This document shows positions 57,672 through 64,000 of a DNA stretch of 64,000 bases, piece by piece. The stretch spans positions 310,001 through 374,000 of the forward strand of contig NZ_CP070950.1 in the NCBI RefSeq assembly GCF_017084525.1. Reading direction: 5' to 3'. The stretch comes from Conexibacter sp. SYSU D00693. Its GTDB lineage: Bacteria; Actinomycetota; Thermoleophilia; Solirubrobacterales; Solirubrobacteraceae. Below the pieces are notes generated by a model, which made no database searches, had not been told where the DNA came from, and saw only the letters and a list, made by a program, of their open reading frames with translations. The stretch's first letter is position 1; each line of letters opens with the position of its first letter. A program made the position numbers and the translations under genes.

Positions 57672-58106
57672 ATGGCCGACGCACAGCAGTTCATCGACGC
57701 GATGCGGGAGAGCTCGGGCGCGCAGGACCCGGAGGAGGCCCTGCGGGCGGGGCTCGCGGTGCTGGGGGAGCGGTTGGGTGGTGCGGCCGACGAGCTGGCC
57801 GCGCAGCTGCCGTCGCCGTTCGACGGCGTCACGCGCACGGCGTCCTCGGGTGCGGCGCCGCGGACCGACGACCGGGCGATGGCGCAGGCGCTGGCGCAGC
57901 GGCTGAACGTCGACGACGCCGCGGGGCTCGACGTGCTGCAGGGCACGATGCGCGCGGTGGCGATCGTGGTGGAGGACGACGCGCTGCTCAAGCGGATCGC
58001 CGCGGAGCTGCCGGCGTCCCTCAAGCCCGCGTGGGACCCGCCCGCCGACGCCGACCGCTTCCGCACGGCGCAGACCGACGCGCCCGGGCGCTCGCTGCGG
58101 GCCTAG
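57672..58106 (+). CDS. DUF2267-like protein (144 aa)
   Basis: The helical opening ALRAGLAVLGERLGGAADELAAQLPSPFDG matches the start of DUF2267 domains (repeated Leu and DELAAQLP). The second half has a similar helical unit ending LPASLKPAWDPP. Such proteins are small and of unknown function, sometimes linked to stress. Family assignment is moderate. Confidence 0.65.
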   Translation: MADAQQFIDAMRESSGAQDPEEALRAGLAVLGERLGGAADELAAQLPSPFDGVTRTASSGAAPRTDDRAMAQALAQRLNVDDAAGLDVLQGTMRAVAIVVEDDALLKRIAAELPASLKPAWDPPADADRFRTAQTDAPGRSLRA

Positions 58107-58202
58107 TGCCCCGAGGTGTGTCCCTCGGAGCACCTGGGGGATGTTCGAACGGTCACACCTCGCGCGCGAGACCCGTCGGGCGCGGGTGAGATGCTCCCGC
58201 CC

Positions 58203-58916
58203 ATGGCCGCCGCGAAGCCGCTGCGCGAGCTGATCGACCGGGGGTGGGCGCAGGCGCTCGCCCCGGTCGAGGATCAGGTCGCGCGGATGGGCGAGTTCCT
58301 GCGCGAGGAGGTCGCCGCGGGGCGGAGGTTCCTCCCAGCGGGCGAGCACGTGCTGCGGGCGTTCCAGCGGCCGCTCGCCGACGTGAAGGTCCTCATCGTC
58401 GGCCAGGACCCCTACCCGACGCCGGGCCACGCGGTGGGACTCTCCTTCTCGGTCGCGCCCGACACGCGACCGCTTCCGAAGTCCCTGATCAACATCTTCA
58501 AGGAGCTGCAGGAGGACGTCGGCGCCCCGCCGCCCGCCAACGGCGACCTGACGCCGTGGGCCGACCAGGGCGTCCTGCTGCTCAACCGCGCGCTGACCGT
58601 GGGCGCCGGCCGCCCGAACTCCCACCAGGGCAAGGGCTGGGAGGCGGTGACCGAGCAGGCGATCCGCGCGCTCGCGGGCCGCGGCGGTCCGCTCGTGGCG
58701 ATCCTGTGGGGCCGCAACGCGCGCAACCTCAAGCCGCTGCTGGGCGACGTCCCGGCGATCGAGTCCGCGCACCCGAGCCCGCTGTCGGCCAAGAACGGCT
58801 TCTTCGGCTCCCGGCCGTTCAGCCGGGCCAACGACCTCCTGGTCAAGCAGGGCGGCGCGCCGGTCGACTGGCGGCTGCCGTCCGCCGTGCCGCAGGCCGC
58901 CGGCGCGACCGCCTAG
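58203..58916 (+). CDS. ung: Uracil-DNA glycosylase, family 1 (237 aa)
   Basis: It removes uracil from DNA to start base excision repair. Motif 1 [20 protein letters not shown] (catalytic Asp in GQDPY) and the C-terminal [21 protein letters not shown] (His-Pro-Ser loop) are intact, with [23 protein letters not shown] between. The Pro after GQDPY replaces the more common His, a variant I believe occurs in other high-GC actinobacteria. The ATG at 58203 gives 237 residues; an ATG four codons earlier is possible. Confidence 0.95.
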   Translation: MAAAKPLRELIDRGWAQALAPVEDQVARMGEFLREEVAAGRRFLPAGEHVLRAFQRPLADVKVLIVGQDPYPTPGHAVGLSFSVAPDTRPLPKSLINIFKELQEDVGAPPPANGDLTPWADQGVLLLNRALTVGAGRPNSHQGKGWEAVTEQAIRALAGRGGPLVAILWGRNARNLKPLLGDVPAIESAHPSPLSAKNGFFGSRPFSRANDLLVKQGGAPVDWRLPSAVPQAAGATA

Positions 58917-60139
58917 GCGTCGGCGCGGAAGAACTTCGCCAGCGCCCGGTGCGTCTGGTCCGGGCGCTCCATCTGCGGGACGTGCCCGCAGTCGAGCTCG
59001 AGGTGCTCGGCGACCGGCAGCGCCTCGGTCACGTGGCGCGCGAAGCCGATCGGCACGAGCGTGTCCTGCGTGCCCCACACGAACAGCGACGGCGGCTGCA
59101 GGTCCTTCAGGCGGGGCCAGAAGCCGTCCTCGCCGTAGGGCTCCTCGAGGTAGATCGCGCGCGCCGCGGTGTAGAAGGCGGCCCGGCCGCCGCGCGTCAG
59201 GTACGCCCGCAGGAACTCGTCGACGCCGGCCTCGACGAAGCCGTCGCCGGACTCGGGGACGACCCGCGCGACGATCCGCTCGACCACCGCCCGTGGCGCG
59301 GGCTGCACGAACCCGAGCTCCGGCCGGACCAGGCGCAGCAGCGGCGCCCACGGCCGCCGGCGCCGCCACGCCATCGACGGCGCCAGCAACCCGAGCCGGC
59401 GCACCCGGTCGGGGAACGTGAGCCCGACCTCGAGCGCCGCGCGCCCGCCCATCGAGTTGCCGACGAGGTGCGCGCGGTCGACCTCGAGCGCGTCGAGCAG
59501 CGCGACCACCTCGCGCGCGAAGAACCGCGCGTCGTAGCGGGCCCGGGGGCCGACCGGCTTGTCCGAGTCGCCGAAGCCCGGCAGGTCGATCGCCCGCACG
59601 CGGAAGCCGCCGGCCGGCGCGCCGGGGTCCGCCATCGCGCTGAGCGTCGACAAGAACGACGCCTTCGTCGCCCCGAGCCCGTGGAGGCAGACGACGGGCG
59701 CCCCGTCCAGCGGCCCGGCCTCGAAGAGCGAGATCCGCCGCCCCAACGGCGTCTTGACCAGCCGCGCCTGCAGCCGCTCGGGCTCCTGCGACCCGCTCGT
59801 CGCGGCGAGGAAGCCGACGCCGAGGTGCAGGTCGTGGCGCACGCGCAGCTTCCCGCGGCGGAACGCGAGCATGCCGGCGCGCAGATCGTCGGCGATCCTC
59901 CGCCACGTCGCGAGGTCGGCGGTCAGCTCCGCCTCGGCCCGTCCGCTGGGCAGCGCGAGGCGCGCGCCCGACCCGTCGAGCACGGCATCGCGATCCTGGT
60001 CCTCGCGCCCGCGCACCGCGAGGCGCACGCGCCGCGCGCGTCCGCCGCCGAGGTGCAGGACGTCCGGGTCGAACCGGTCGACGAGGGCCCGGAACGGGCC
60101 GGGATCAGGCGTGGGCCTCGTCGCCTTCCCGGTCGCCAT
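58913..60139 (-). CDS. SCP2-like/alpha-beta hydrolase fusion protein (408 aa)
   Basis: The first ~130 residues ([59 protein letters not shown]) resemble an SCP2 lipid-binding domain. From ~150 an alpha/beta hydrolase follows: [18 protein letters not shown] (oxyanion HG), nucleophile [15 protein letters not shown], acid GTQDTLVPI and [12 protein letters not shown] (His). It overlaps the acyl-CoA ligase gene by 35 bases. A lipid esterase or lipase coupled to the ligase is plausible. Confidence 0.83.
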   Translation of the reverse strand: MATGKATRPTPDPGPFRALVDRFDPDVLHLGGGRARRVRLAVRGREDQDRDAVLDGSGARLALPSGRAEAELTADLATWRRIADDLRAGMLAFRRGKLRVRHDLHLGVGFLAATSGSQEPERLQARLVKTPLGRRISLFEAGPLDGAPVVCLHGLGATKASFLSTLSAMADPGAPAGGFRVRAIDLPGFGDSDKPVGPRARYDARFFAREVVALLDALEVDRAHLVGNSMGGRAALEVGLTFPDRVRRLGLLAPSMAWRRRRPWAPLLRLVRPELGFVQPAPRAVVERIVARVVPESGDGFVEAGVDEFLRAYLTRGGRAAFYTAARAIYLEEPYGEDGFWPRLKDLQPPSLFVWGTQDTLVPIGFARHVTEALPVAEHLELDCGHVPQMERPDQTHRALAKFFRADA

Positions 60140-61766
60140 CCAGCTCCCGCTTGAGCACCTTGCCCGCCGGGTTGCGCGGCAGCTCGTCGAGGAAGACGAT
60201 CTCGCGCGGCACCTTGTAGCCGGCGAGCTGCTCCTTGACGTGCTGCTTCAGGGTCTTCTCGTCGACGTCGCCCTCCTTGACCACGTAGGCCTTCAGCCGC
60301 TGGCCCCACTCGTCGTCCTCCACGCCGACGACCGCGACGTCCGCCACCGCCTCGTGGCGGGCCAGCGTGTCCTCGACCTCCTGGGGGAAGACGTTCTCGC
60401 CGCCCGAGACGATCATGTCGTCGTCGCGGCCCTCGACGAAGAGCCGGCCCTCCTCGTCGAGGTGGCCGACGTCGCCCGTGGCCATGAGCCCGCGGACGAC
60501 GTCCTTCGAGCCGCCGCCGGTGTAGCCCTCGAAGAGCATGTCGTTGCCGACGAAGATCCGGCCGGTCTCGCCGGGCGGCAGCGGCTGGTCGTCGTCGCCG
60601 AGGATCTCGAGCTTCGTCCCGTGGGGCGGCGGGCCGGCGGTGCCGGGCGCCTCGCGCAGGTCCCTGGGCGAGGCGATCGCCGCCCAGGCGACCTCGGTGG
60701 AGCCGTAGAGGTTGTAGAGGACGTCCCCGAAGGCGTCCATGAAGTCGATCGCGAGGTCGCCCGGCAGGGCCGAGCCACTCACCGGGACCGTGCGCAGCGT
60801 GCTCGTGTCGTACTTCGAGCGCGTCTCCTCGTCGAGGTCGAGCAGCTTGCGGCACATCACCGGGACCATCGGGAGGCACGCCACGCGCTCCTCCTCGACG
60901 ACCTTCAGCGTCTCCTCGGGCTTGAACTTGCGCCGCAGCACCAGCGTGGAGCGCAGCAGCAGCGCGAGCAGCAGGTGGGCGAAGCCCCACTGGTGGAAGA
61001 GCGGGGCGACGACGAAGACGCGCTCGCGGGCGCGCAGGGGGATGGCGGAGAGGATCGAGACCGCGGCCCCGATCGTCGGCCCGCCGCGCGTGGCGCCCTT
61101 CGGCGTGCCGGTCGTCCCGGAGGTGAGGATGGTCGTGCGGCCATGGCGGCCGGGCTTGGAGAGGGCCGTCGGGGCGCCGTCCTCGATGAGCTGCTCGAGC
61201 GTCTCGACGTCGCCGGTGTCCGTGTCGTCGTCGGTCCAGGCCACGTAGCGCGTGCGGTCCTGGAGGGCGTCGGCGAGCAGGTCGGTGAACTCGGCGTCGT
61301 GGATGACGGCCTCGGGGCCCTCGCGCTCGACCACCTCGGTGAGCTGCGGTCCGGCGAAGGCGGTGTTGAGCATGAGCCCGTCGGCCCCGAGCTTCGAGAG
61401 CGCGATGACGGTCTCGACGAAGCCGCGGTGGTTGCGCATCATCAGCGCGACGCCGTCGCCCTCGCTGATGCCGCGCCGGGCCAGCGCGTTGGCCAGCCGG
61501 GTCGTGCGCTCCTCGACCTCGGCGAAGGTCAGCGTGCCGCGCTCGTCGATGATCGCCGCGCGGTCGGGCTCCAGCGCCGCCGCGGCCGCGTAGCCGCCGG
61601 CCGGTGACTGGCCGAACTTCGCCACGGCCGCGAGCGCCTTGGCGCCCCGGTCCGGGCGGATCGGCGTGACCAGTCCGGCGCCCGCGAAGACCTTCGCGGC
61701 CTGCGCGCCGGTGCTGACGACGTCGGCGACCCGTTCGAAGCGCCGCGAGCGACCCGTGCTGGACAT
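60105..61766 (-). CDS. Acyl-CoA synthetase/AMP-dependent ligase (553 aa)
   Basis: An ANL-superfamily enzyme. P-loop-like TILTSGTTGTPKGATRGGPT, the adenine motif LYGSTEVAWAAIASP, ATGDVGHLDEEGRLFVEGRDDDMIVSGGENVFP and the C-terminal catalytic Lys in LPRNPAGKVLKREL are intact. It activates a fatty or related acid to acyl-CoA in the cytosol. It is the first gene of an operon with the SCP2/hydrolase gene. A 20-bp palindrome lies 31 bases upstream of the ATG. Chain specificity is unknown. Confidence 0.93.
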   Translation of the reverse strand: MSSTGRSRRFERVADVVSTGAQAAKVFAGAGLVTPIRPDRGAKALAAVAKFGQSPAGGYAAAAALEPDRAAIIDERGTLTFAEVEERTTRLANALARRGISEGDGVALMMRNHRGFVETVIALSKLGADGLMLNTAFAGPQLTEVVEREGPEAVIHDAEFTDLLADALQDRTRYVAWTDDDTDTGDVETLEQLIEDGAPTALSKPGRHGRTTILTSGTTGTPKGATRGGPTIGAAVSILSAIPLRARERVFVVAPLFHQWGFAHLLLALLLRSTLVLRRKFKPEETLKVVEEERVACLPMVPVMCRKLLDLDEETRSKYDTSTLRTVPVSGSALPGDLAIDFMDAFGDVLYNLYGSTEVAWAAIASPRDLREAPGTAGPPPHGTKLEILGDDDQPLPPGETGRIFVGNDMLFEGYTGGGSKDVVRGLMATGDVGHLDEEGRLFVEGRDDDMIVSGGENVFPQEVEDTLARHEAVADVAVVGVEDDEWGQRLKAYVVKEGDVDEKTLKQHVKEQLAGYKVPREIVFLDELPRNPAGKVLKRELDGDREGDEAHA

Positions 61767-61796
61767 GAGGCCTGTGCTTCCCGCCGAGCCCCGTCC

Positions 61797-61816
61797 TTGA
61801 CACCCCTTCGTGTCAA
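61797..61816. promoter_or_regulatory. TTGACAC-N6-GTGTCAA operator upstream of the acyl-CoA ligase operon
   Basis: A 7-bp perfect inverted repeat with a 6-base spacer lies between the ligase ATG (61766) and the end of the GPP34 gene (stop at 61813-61815), which it overlaps. Its symmetry fits a TetR-family fatty-acid regulator. GACAC words recur at 46913, 3123 and 20. Confidence 0.65.
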
Positions 61817-62505
61817 CTTCCGCCGGAGACGGCGGCGCTGGCGCTCGCGGCGATCGTCGCGCCGATGATGGCGCCCTGCACCTGCTGGACCGCCGCGCGC
61901 ACCGCCTTGCCGACGGCGTCGCCCTCGGCGATCTCCTTGGCCCGCTTGCGCGCGGCCTTGCGGTGCTCGCGCCCGACCACGTCCTTCTCGCGCTCGAGGG
62001 CGTAGACCAGCGCGACCAGCGCGCTGTCGCGCTCGTCGGGCTCCTGCCCGTCGACCAGGACCCGGCGCAGGCGCTCGCGCACCGCGCGCTCGGGCTCCGG
62101 ATCGCGCGTCGGGTAGCGCGTGCGGCTGAAGATCCCCAGCAGCTTCGACTGGTCCTCCTCGAGCACCCCGTGCGCGACGAGGTCCGCCGCGGCACGCGCC
62201 CGCAGCGGCTTGAGCTCCTTGGGCAGCTTGGCGACCCAGTGCTTCGCGCCCTTCGGGTCGTCCTGTGCGCGCAGGAGCGCCAGCGTGTCGGCCAGCACGC
62301 CCTCCGGCGCGCTCGCGTCGTCGAGGACCTGCAACGACTTGTCCTCGTAGCGGACGAGGTCCCGGATCGCGAGCTCCATCAGGATCGCGCCGGCGGTCGC
62401 CTGGTCGGCGGTGCTGTACGTCGTGGAGTCCGAGCCCTTCTCGTCGTCGAGCACGAGCAGCAGCAGCTCCTCGTGGAGGCCCAGCCGGTCGGTCGCCATC
62501 GCCAT
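61813..62505 (-). CDS. GPP34 (GOLPH3-like) family protein (230 aa)
   Basis: The N-terminus LGLHEELLLLVLDDEKGSDS is the signature of the GPP34 family, whose eukaryotic member binds phosphatidylinositol 4-phosphate at the Golgi. Bacterial members are cytoplasmic helical proteins of unknown role, common in actinobacteria. The C-terminal stretch QVQGAIIGATIAASASAAV is hydrophobic and may touch a membrane. It lies upstream of the acyl-CoA ligase operon on the same strand. Confidence 0.9.
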   Translation of the reverse strand: MAMATDRLGLHEELLLLVLDDEKGSDSTTYSTADQATAGAILMELAIRDLVRYEDKSLQVLDDASAPEGVLADTLALLRAQDDPKGAKHWVAKLPKELKPLRARAAADLVAHGVLEEDQSKLLGIFSRTRYPTRDPEPERAVRERLRRVLVDGQEPDERDSALVALVYALEREKDVVGREHRKAARKRAKEIAEGDAVGKAVRAAVQQVQGAIIGATIAASASAAVSGGS

Positions 62506-62531
62506 GCTCGAGTCCTACCCCACAGATGACC

Positions 62532-62544
62532 GGTGCCTGGCACC
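62532..62544. repeat. REP-like palindrome GGTGCCTGGCACC
   Basis: A 13-bp palindrome in the divergent gap between the GPP34 and formiminotransferase genes. It shares GCCTGGCACC with the units of the array at 14222-14455 and has a compensated variant at 40681. Confidence 0.6.
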
Positions 62545-62580
62545 CGTCACCCGAACGGATGGCGTGGCAGGGTGGGCGGC

Positions 62581-63450
62581 GTGGTGCTCCTGGCCGTCCC
62601 CAACGTCTCCGAGGGCCGCGACCGCCAGGTCGTCGATGCGATCGGCCAGGCCTACGTGCGCGCCACGCGGGCGACCCTGCTGGACACCCACACCGACCCC
62701 GACCACCACCGGTCGGTCCACACGCTGGCCGGCGCGCCGGGCGACCTGGCCGAGGCGCTGGCGCGGGGCGCACAGGAGGCGCTCGCCCGGATCGACCTGC
62801 ACGACGACCGCGGCATCCACCCGCACGTCGGCGCGCTCGACGTCGCGCCGGTGGTGCACCTCGACGCCCAGCGACGCGGCGCCGCGTGCGCGGAGGCGCT
62901 CGTCGCCGCGGAGCTCATCGGGCAGCTCGGCGTCCCGGTCCTCCTCTACGGCCAGCTCGCGCAGGGCCGCAGCCGCGCGGAGCTCCGCCGCGGCGGCATC
63001 ACCCAGCTCGCGCAGCGCCTGCGCTCCGGCGAGCTGCACGCCGACTTCGGCCCGCAGCGCCCGCACCCGACCGCCGGCGCCACGCTCGTGGGCGCCCGTC
63101 CGCCGCTCGTCGCGTTCAACGCCGAGCTCGCGCCGCCCGCCACGGAGCAGGACGCCAAGCGCATCGCGGCGGCCATCCGCGAGGGTGGCCCCGACGGCCT
63201 GCCCGGACTGCGCGCCATCGGCCTGCGGCTCGCCGGCAAGGGCGGCGTCGCGCAGGTGTCCATGAACGTCGAGGACCACGAGGCGCTGGCGCTGGCCGAG
63301 GTCGTCGCCGCGATCGGCCGCCACGCGCGCGTCGCGCGCTGCGAGCAGGTCGGCCTCGCGCCCGCGCGCGCGTACGACGGGTTCCCGGACGACCTCGAGG
63401 TCGACGGGCGGCGCACGGTCGAGGAGGCCCTCGCCGTCCTAGACTCCTAG
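62581..63450 (+). CDS. Glutamate formimidoyltransferase-like protein (289 aa)
   Basis: The FTCD N-terminal-type fold: LLAVPNVSEGRDRQVVDAIG, LLDTHTDPDHHRSVHTLAG (catalytic His region), DDRGIHPHVGALDVAPVVHL, LPGLRAIGLRLAGKGGVAQV and MNVEDHE. It would transfer a formimino group from formiminoglutamate to tetrahydrofolate in histidine degradation or related one-carbon metabolism. GTG 62581 starts MVLLAVPNVS; the upstream frame is not family-like. It is followed by two genes on the same strand at short spacing. Confidence 0.9.
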   Translation: MVLLAVPNVSEGRDRQVVDAIGQAYVRATRATLLDTHTDPDHHRSVHTLAGAPGDLAEALARGAQEALARIDLHDDRGIHPHVGALDVAPVVHLDAQRRGAACAEALVAAELIGQLGVPVLLYGQLAQGRSRAELRRGGITQLAQRLRSGELHADFGPQRPHPTAGATLVGARPPLVAFNAELAPPATEQDAKRIAAAIREGGPDGLPGLRAIGLRLAGKGGVAQVSMNVEDHEALALAEVVAAIGRHARVARCEQVGLAPARAYDGFPDDLEVDGRRTVEEALAVLDS

Positions 63451-63456
63451 GCAGCG

Positions 63457-63825
63457 ATGGCCCAGACGAAGCGCAAGCGCCGGACGAAGCACCGCGGCAA
63501 CGCCGCGGGGATGGTCGAGGTGCGCGGCCGCACCGGCCGCCCGATCACCGACGCCGAGCGCCGCGCCTCGCAGGGCCGCAAGCCCGCTCGCGCGACGGGC
63601 ATGGCGAAGTACGACAAGCCCCCGACGTGGCGCAGCGCCGCCAACCGCGGCGCGATCGCCGCGCTCATCTTCGGCCTGGTCACCATCCTCGTGCTCAAGC
63701 AGCCGGTGTCGGCGGGCATCGCCCTCGCCGGCTTCATGCTCGCGATCTACATCCCGATGACGTTCCTCACCGACACGTTCCTCTACAAGCGCCGCCTCAA
63801 GCAGAAGGCGGCCGGGAGGGCCTGA
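63457..63825 (+). CDS. Small membrane protein with basic N-terminus (122 aa)
   Basis: A Lys/Arg-rich cytoplasmic head (MAQTKRKRRTKHRGNAAGMV, RRASQGRKPARATGMAKY) precedes two hydrophobic helices (GAIAALIFGLVTILVLKQP, AGIALAGFMLAIYIPMTFL). TAGACT (63440-63445) lies 11 bases before the ATG. The stop overlaps the MBL gene start (TGATG). Family unknown; it may support the adjacent hydrolase at the membrane. Confidence 0.75.
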   Translation: MAQTKRKRRTKHRGNAAGMVEVRGRTGRPITDAERRASQGRKPARATGMAKYDKPPTWRSAANRGAIAALIFGLVTILVLKQPVSAGIALAGFMLAIYIPMTFLTDTFLYKRRLKQKAAGRA

Positions 63826-64000
63826 TGGAGGTCCGGATGTTCACCGTCGGGCCGGTGCAGGAGAACTGCTTCCTCATCCGCCACGACGGCGCCGACCGCG
63901 CGGTCATCGTCGACCCGGGGGAGGAGGCCGAGAAGCTCCTCGGCGCGATCGAGGCGCTCGGCGTCCAGCTCGACGCGATCCTGCTCACCCACACGCACTT
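63825..64000 (+). CDS. MBL-fold metallo-hydrolase (partial, cut by the window edge)
   Basis: The first 58 residues show the glyoxalase II-type MBL start: MFTVGPVQENCFLIRHDGAD, AVIVDPGEEAEKLL, LDAILLTHTH. The last is the beginning of the zinc-binding THxHxDH motif, truncated at the window end. It overlaps the preceding gene by one base. Probably a hydroxyacylglutathione hydrolase-like or related thiol-ester hydrolase; the specificity cannot be seen. Confidence 0.9.
   Translation, partial: MEVRMFTVGPVQENCFLIRHDGADRAVIVDPGEEAEKLLGAIEALGVQLDAILLTHTH

Overview
The window is very GC-rich, densely packed chromosomal DNA with strong G/C bias at third codon positions. It has many GTG and some TTG starts and frequent 4-base gene overlaps. 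The protein families fit a high-GC actinobacterial lineage: ECF41 sigma factor, MMPL transporters, SpoIIE/STAS switches, GPP34, dodecin, a LigD-type polymerase domain and LuxR/AAA regulators. My best guess is a Thermoleophilia/Solirubrobacterales-like soil organism. That placement is inference, since no rRNA or universal marker protein is present.

Layout. 0-8.4 kb: acyl-CoA dehydrogenase, thioesterase, cold-shock protein, two zinc-ribbon microproteins, an SDR/SCP2 cluster, a SnoaL-like protein, two secreted cysteine-containing paralogs flanking a nitrilase, and a ribbon-helix-helix/GAF fusion. 8.5-16.7 kb: a soluble chemoreceptor-like protein, a CHAD-ParA-CYTH operon, RarD, a coiled-coil membrane protein whose gene carries a palindromic 45-bp repeat array, an ERCC4-type nuclease, an ICMT-like methyltransferase and a HxlR regulator. 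16.7-31.9 kb: MMPL exporter, an NmrA/ECF41 sigma operon with a candidate autoregulated promoter, aldo/keto reductase, Tat-exported PhoD, a SpoIIE phosphatase and STAS pair, and a 1278-residue hybrid kinase/phosphatase. 31.9-43.5 kb: VOC protein, two large LuxR regulators, a secreted aegerolysin-like/metzincin fusion, methyltransferases and an MFS exporter. 43.5-55.1 kb: a second MMPL exporter with a long periplasmic insert, a stand-alone LigD-type polymerase, a CocE-type hydrolase, a channel-like protein, a LuxR remnant, an SDR/LysR pair, an SMR exporter and dodecin. 55.1-57.6 kb: a lower-GC, disrupted region. A 5'-truncated secreted-protein gene meets a 5'-truncated Rhs core carrying a toxin-like tip and a putative immunity gene, next to a tRNA-Met. 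57.6-64 kb: DUF2267-like protein, uracil-DNA glycosylase, an acyl-CoA ligase/hydrolase operon with a palindromic operator, GPP34, glutamate formimidoyltransferase-like protein, a small membrane protein and the start of an MBL-fold hydrolase.

The recurring themes are lipid/acyl-CoA handling, membrane export, and stress signalling by partner switching. Two architectural features stand out across the whole window. Ten of about seventeen convergent gene pairs share exactly one CTAG as both stop codons. A TANNNT hexamer also lies 6-12 bases upstream of many start codons, suggesting very short leaders. The best candidates for new biology are the CHAD-ParA-CYTH operon, the coding palindrome array, the aegerolysin/protease fusion and the orphan Rhs toxin-immunity module.
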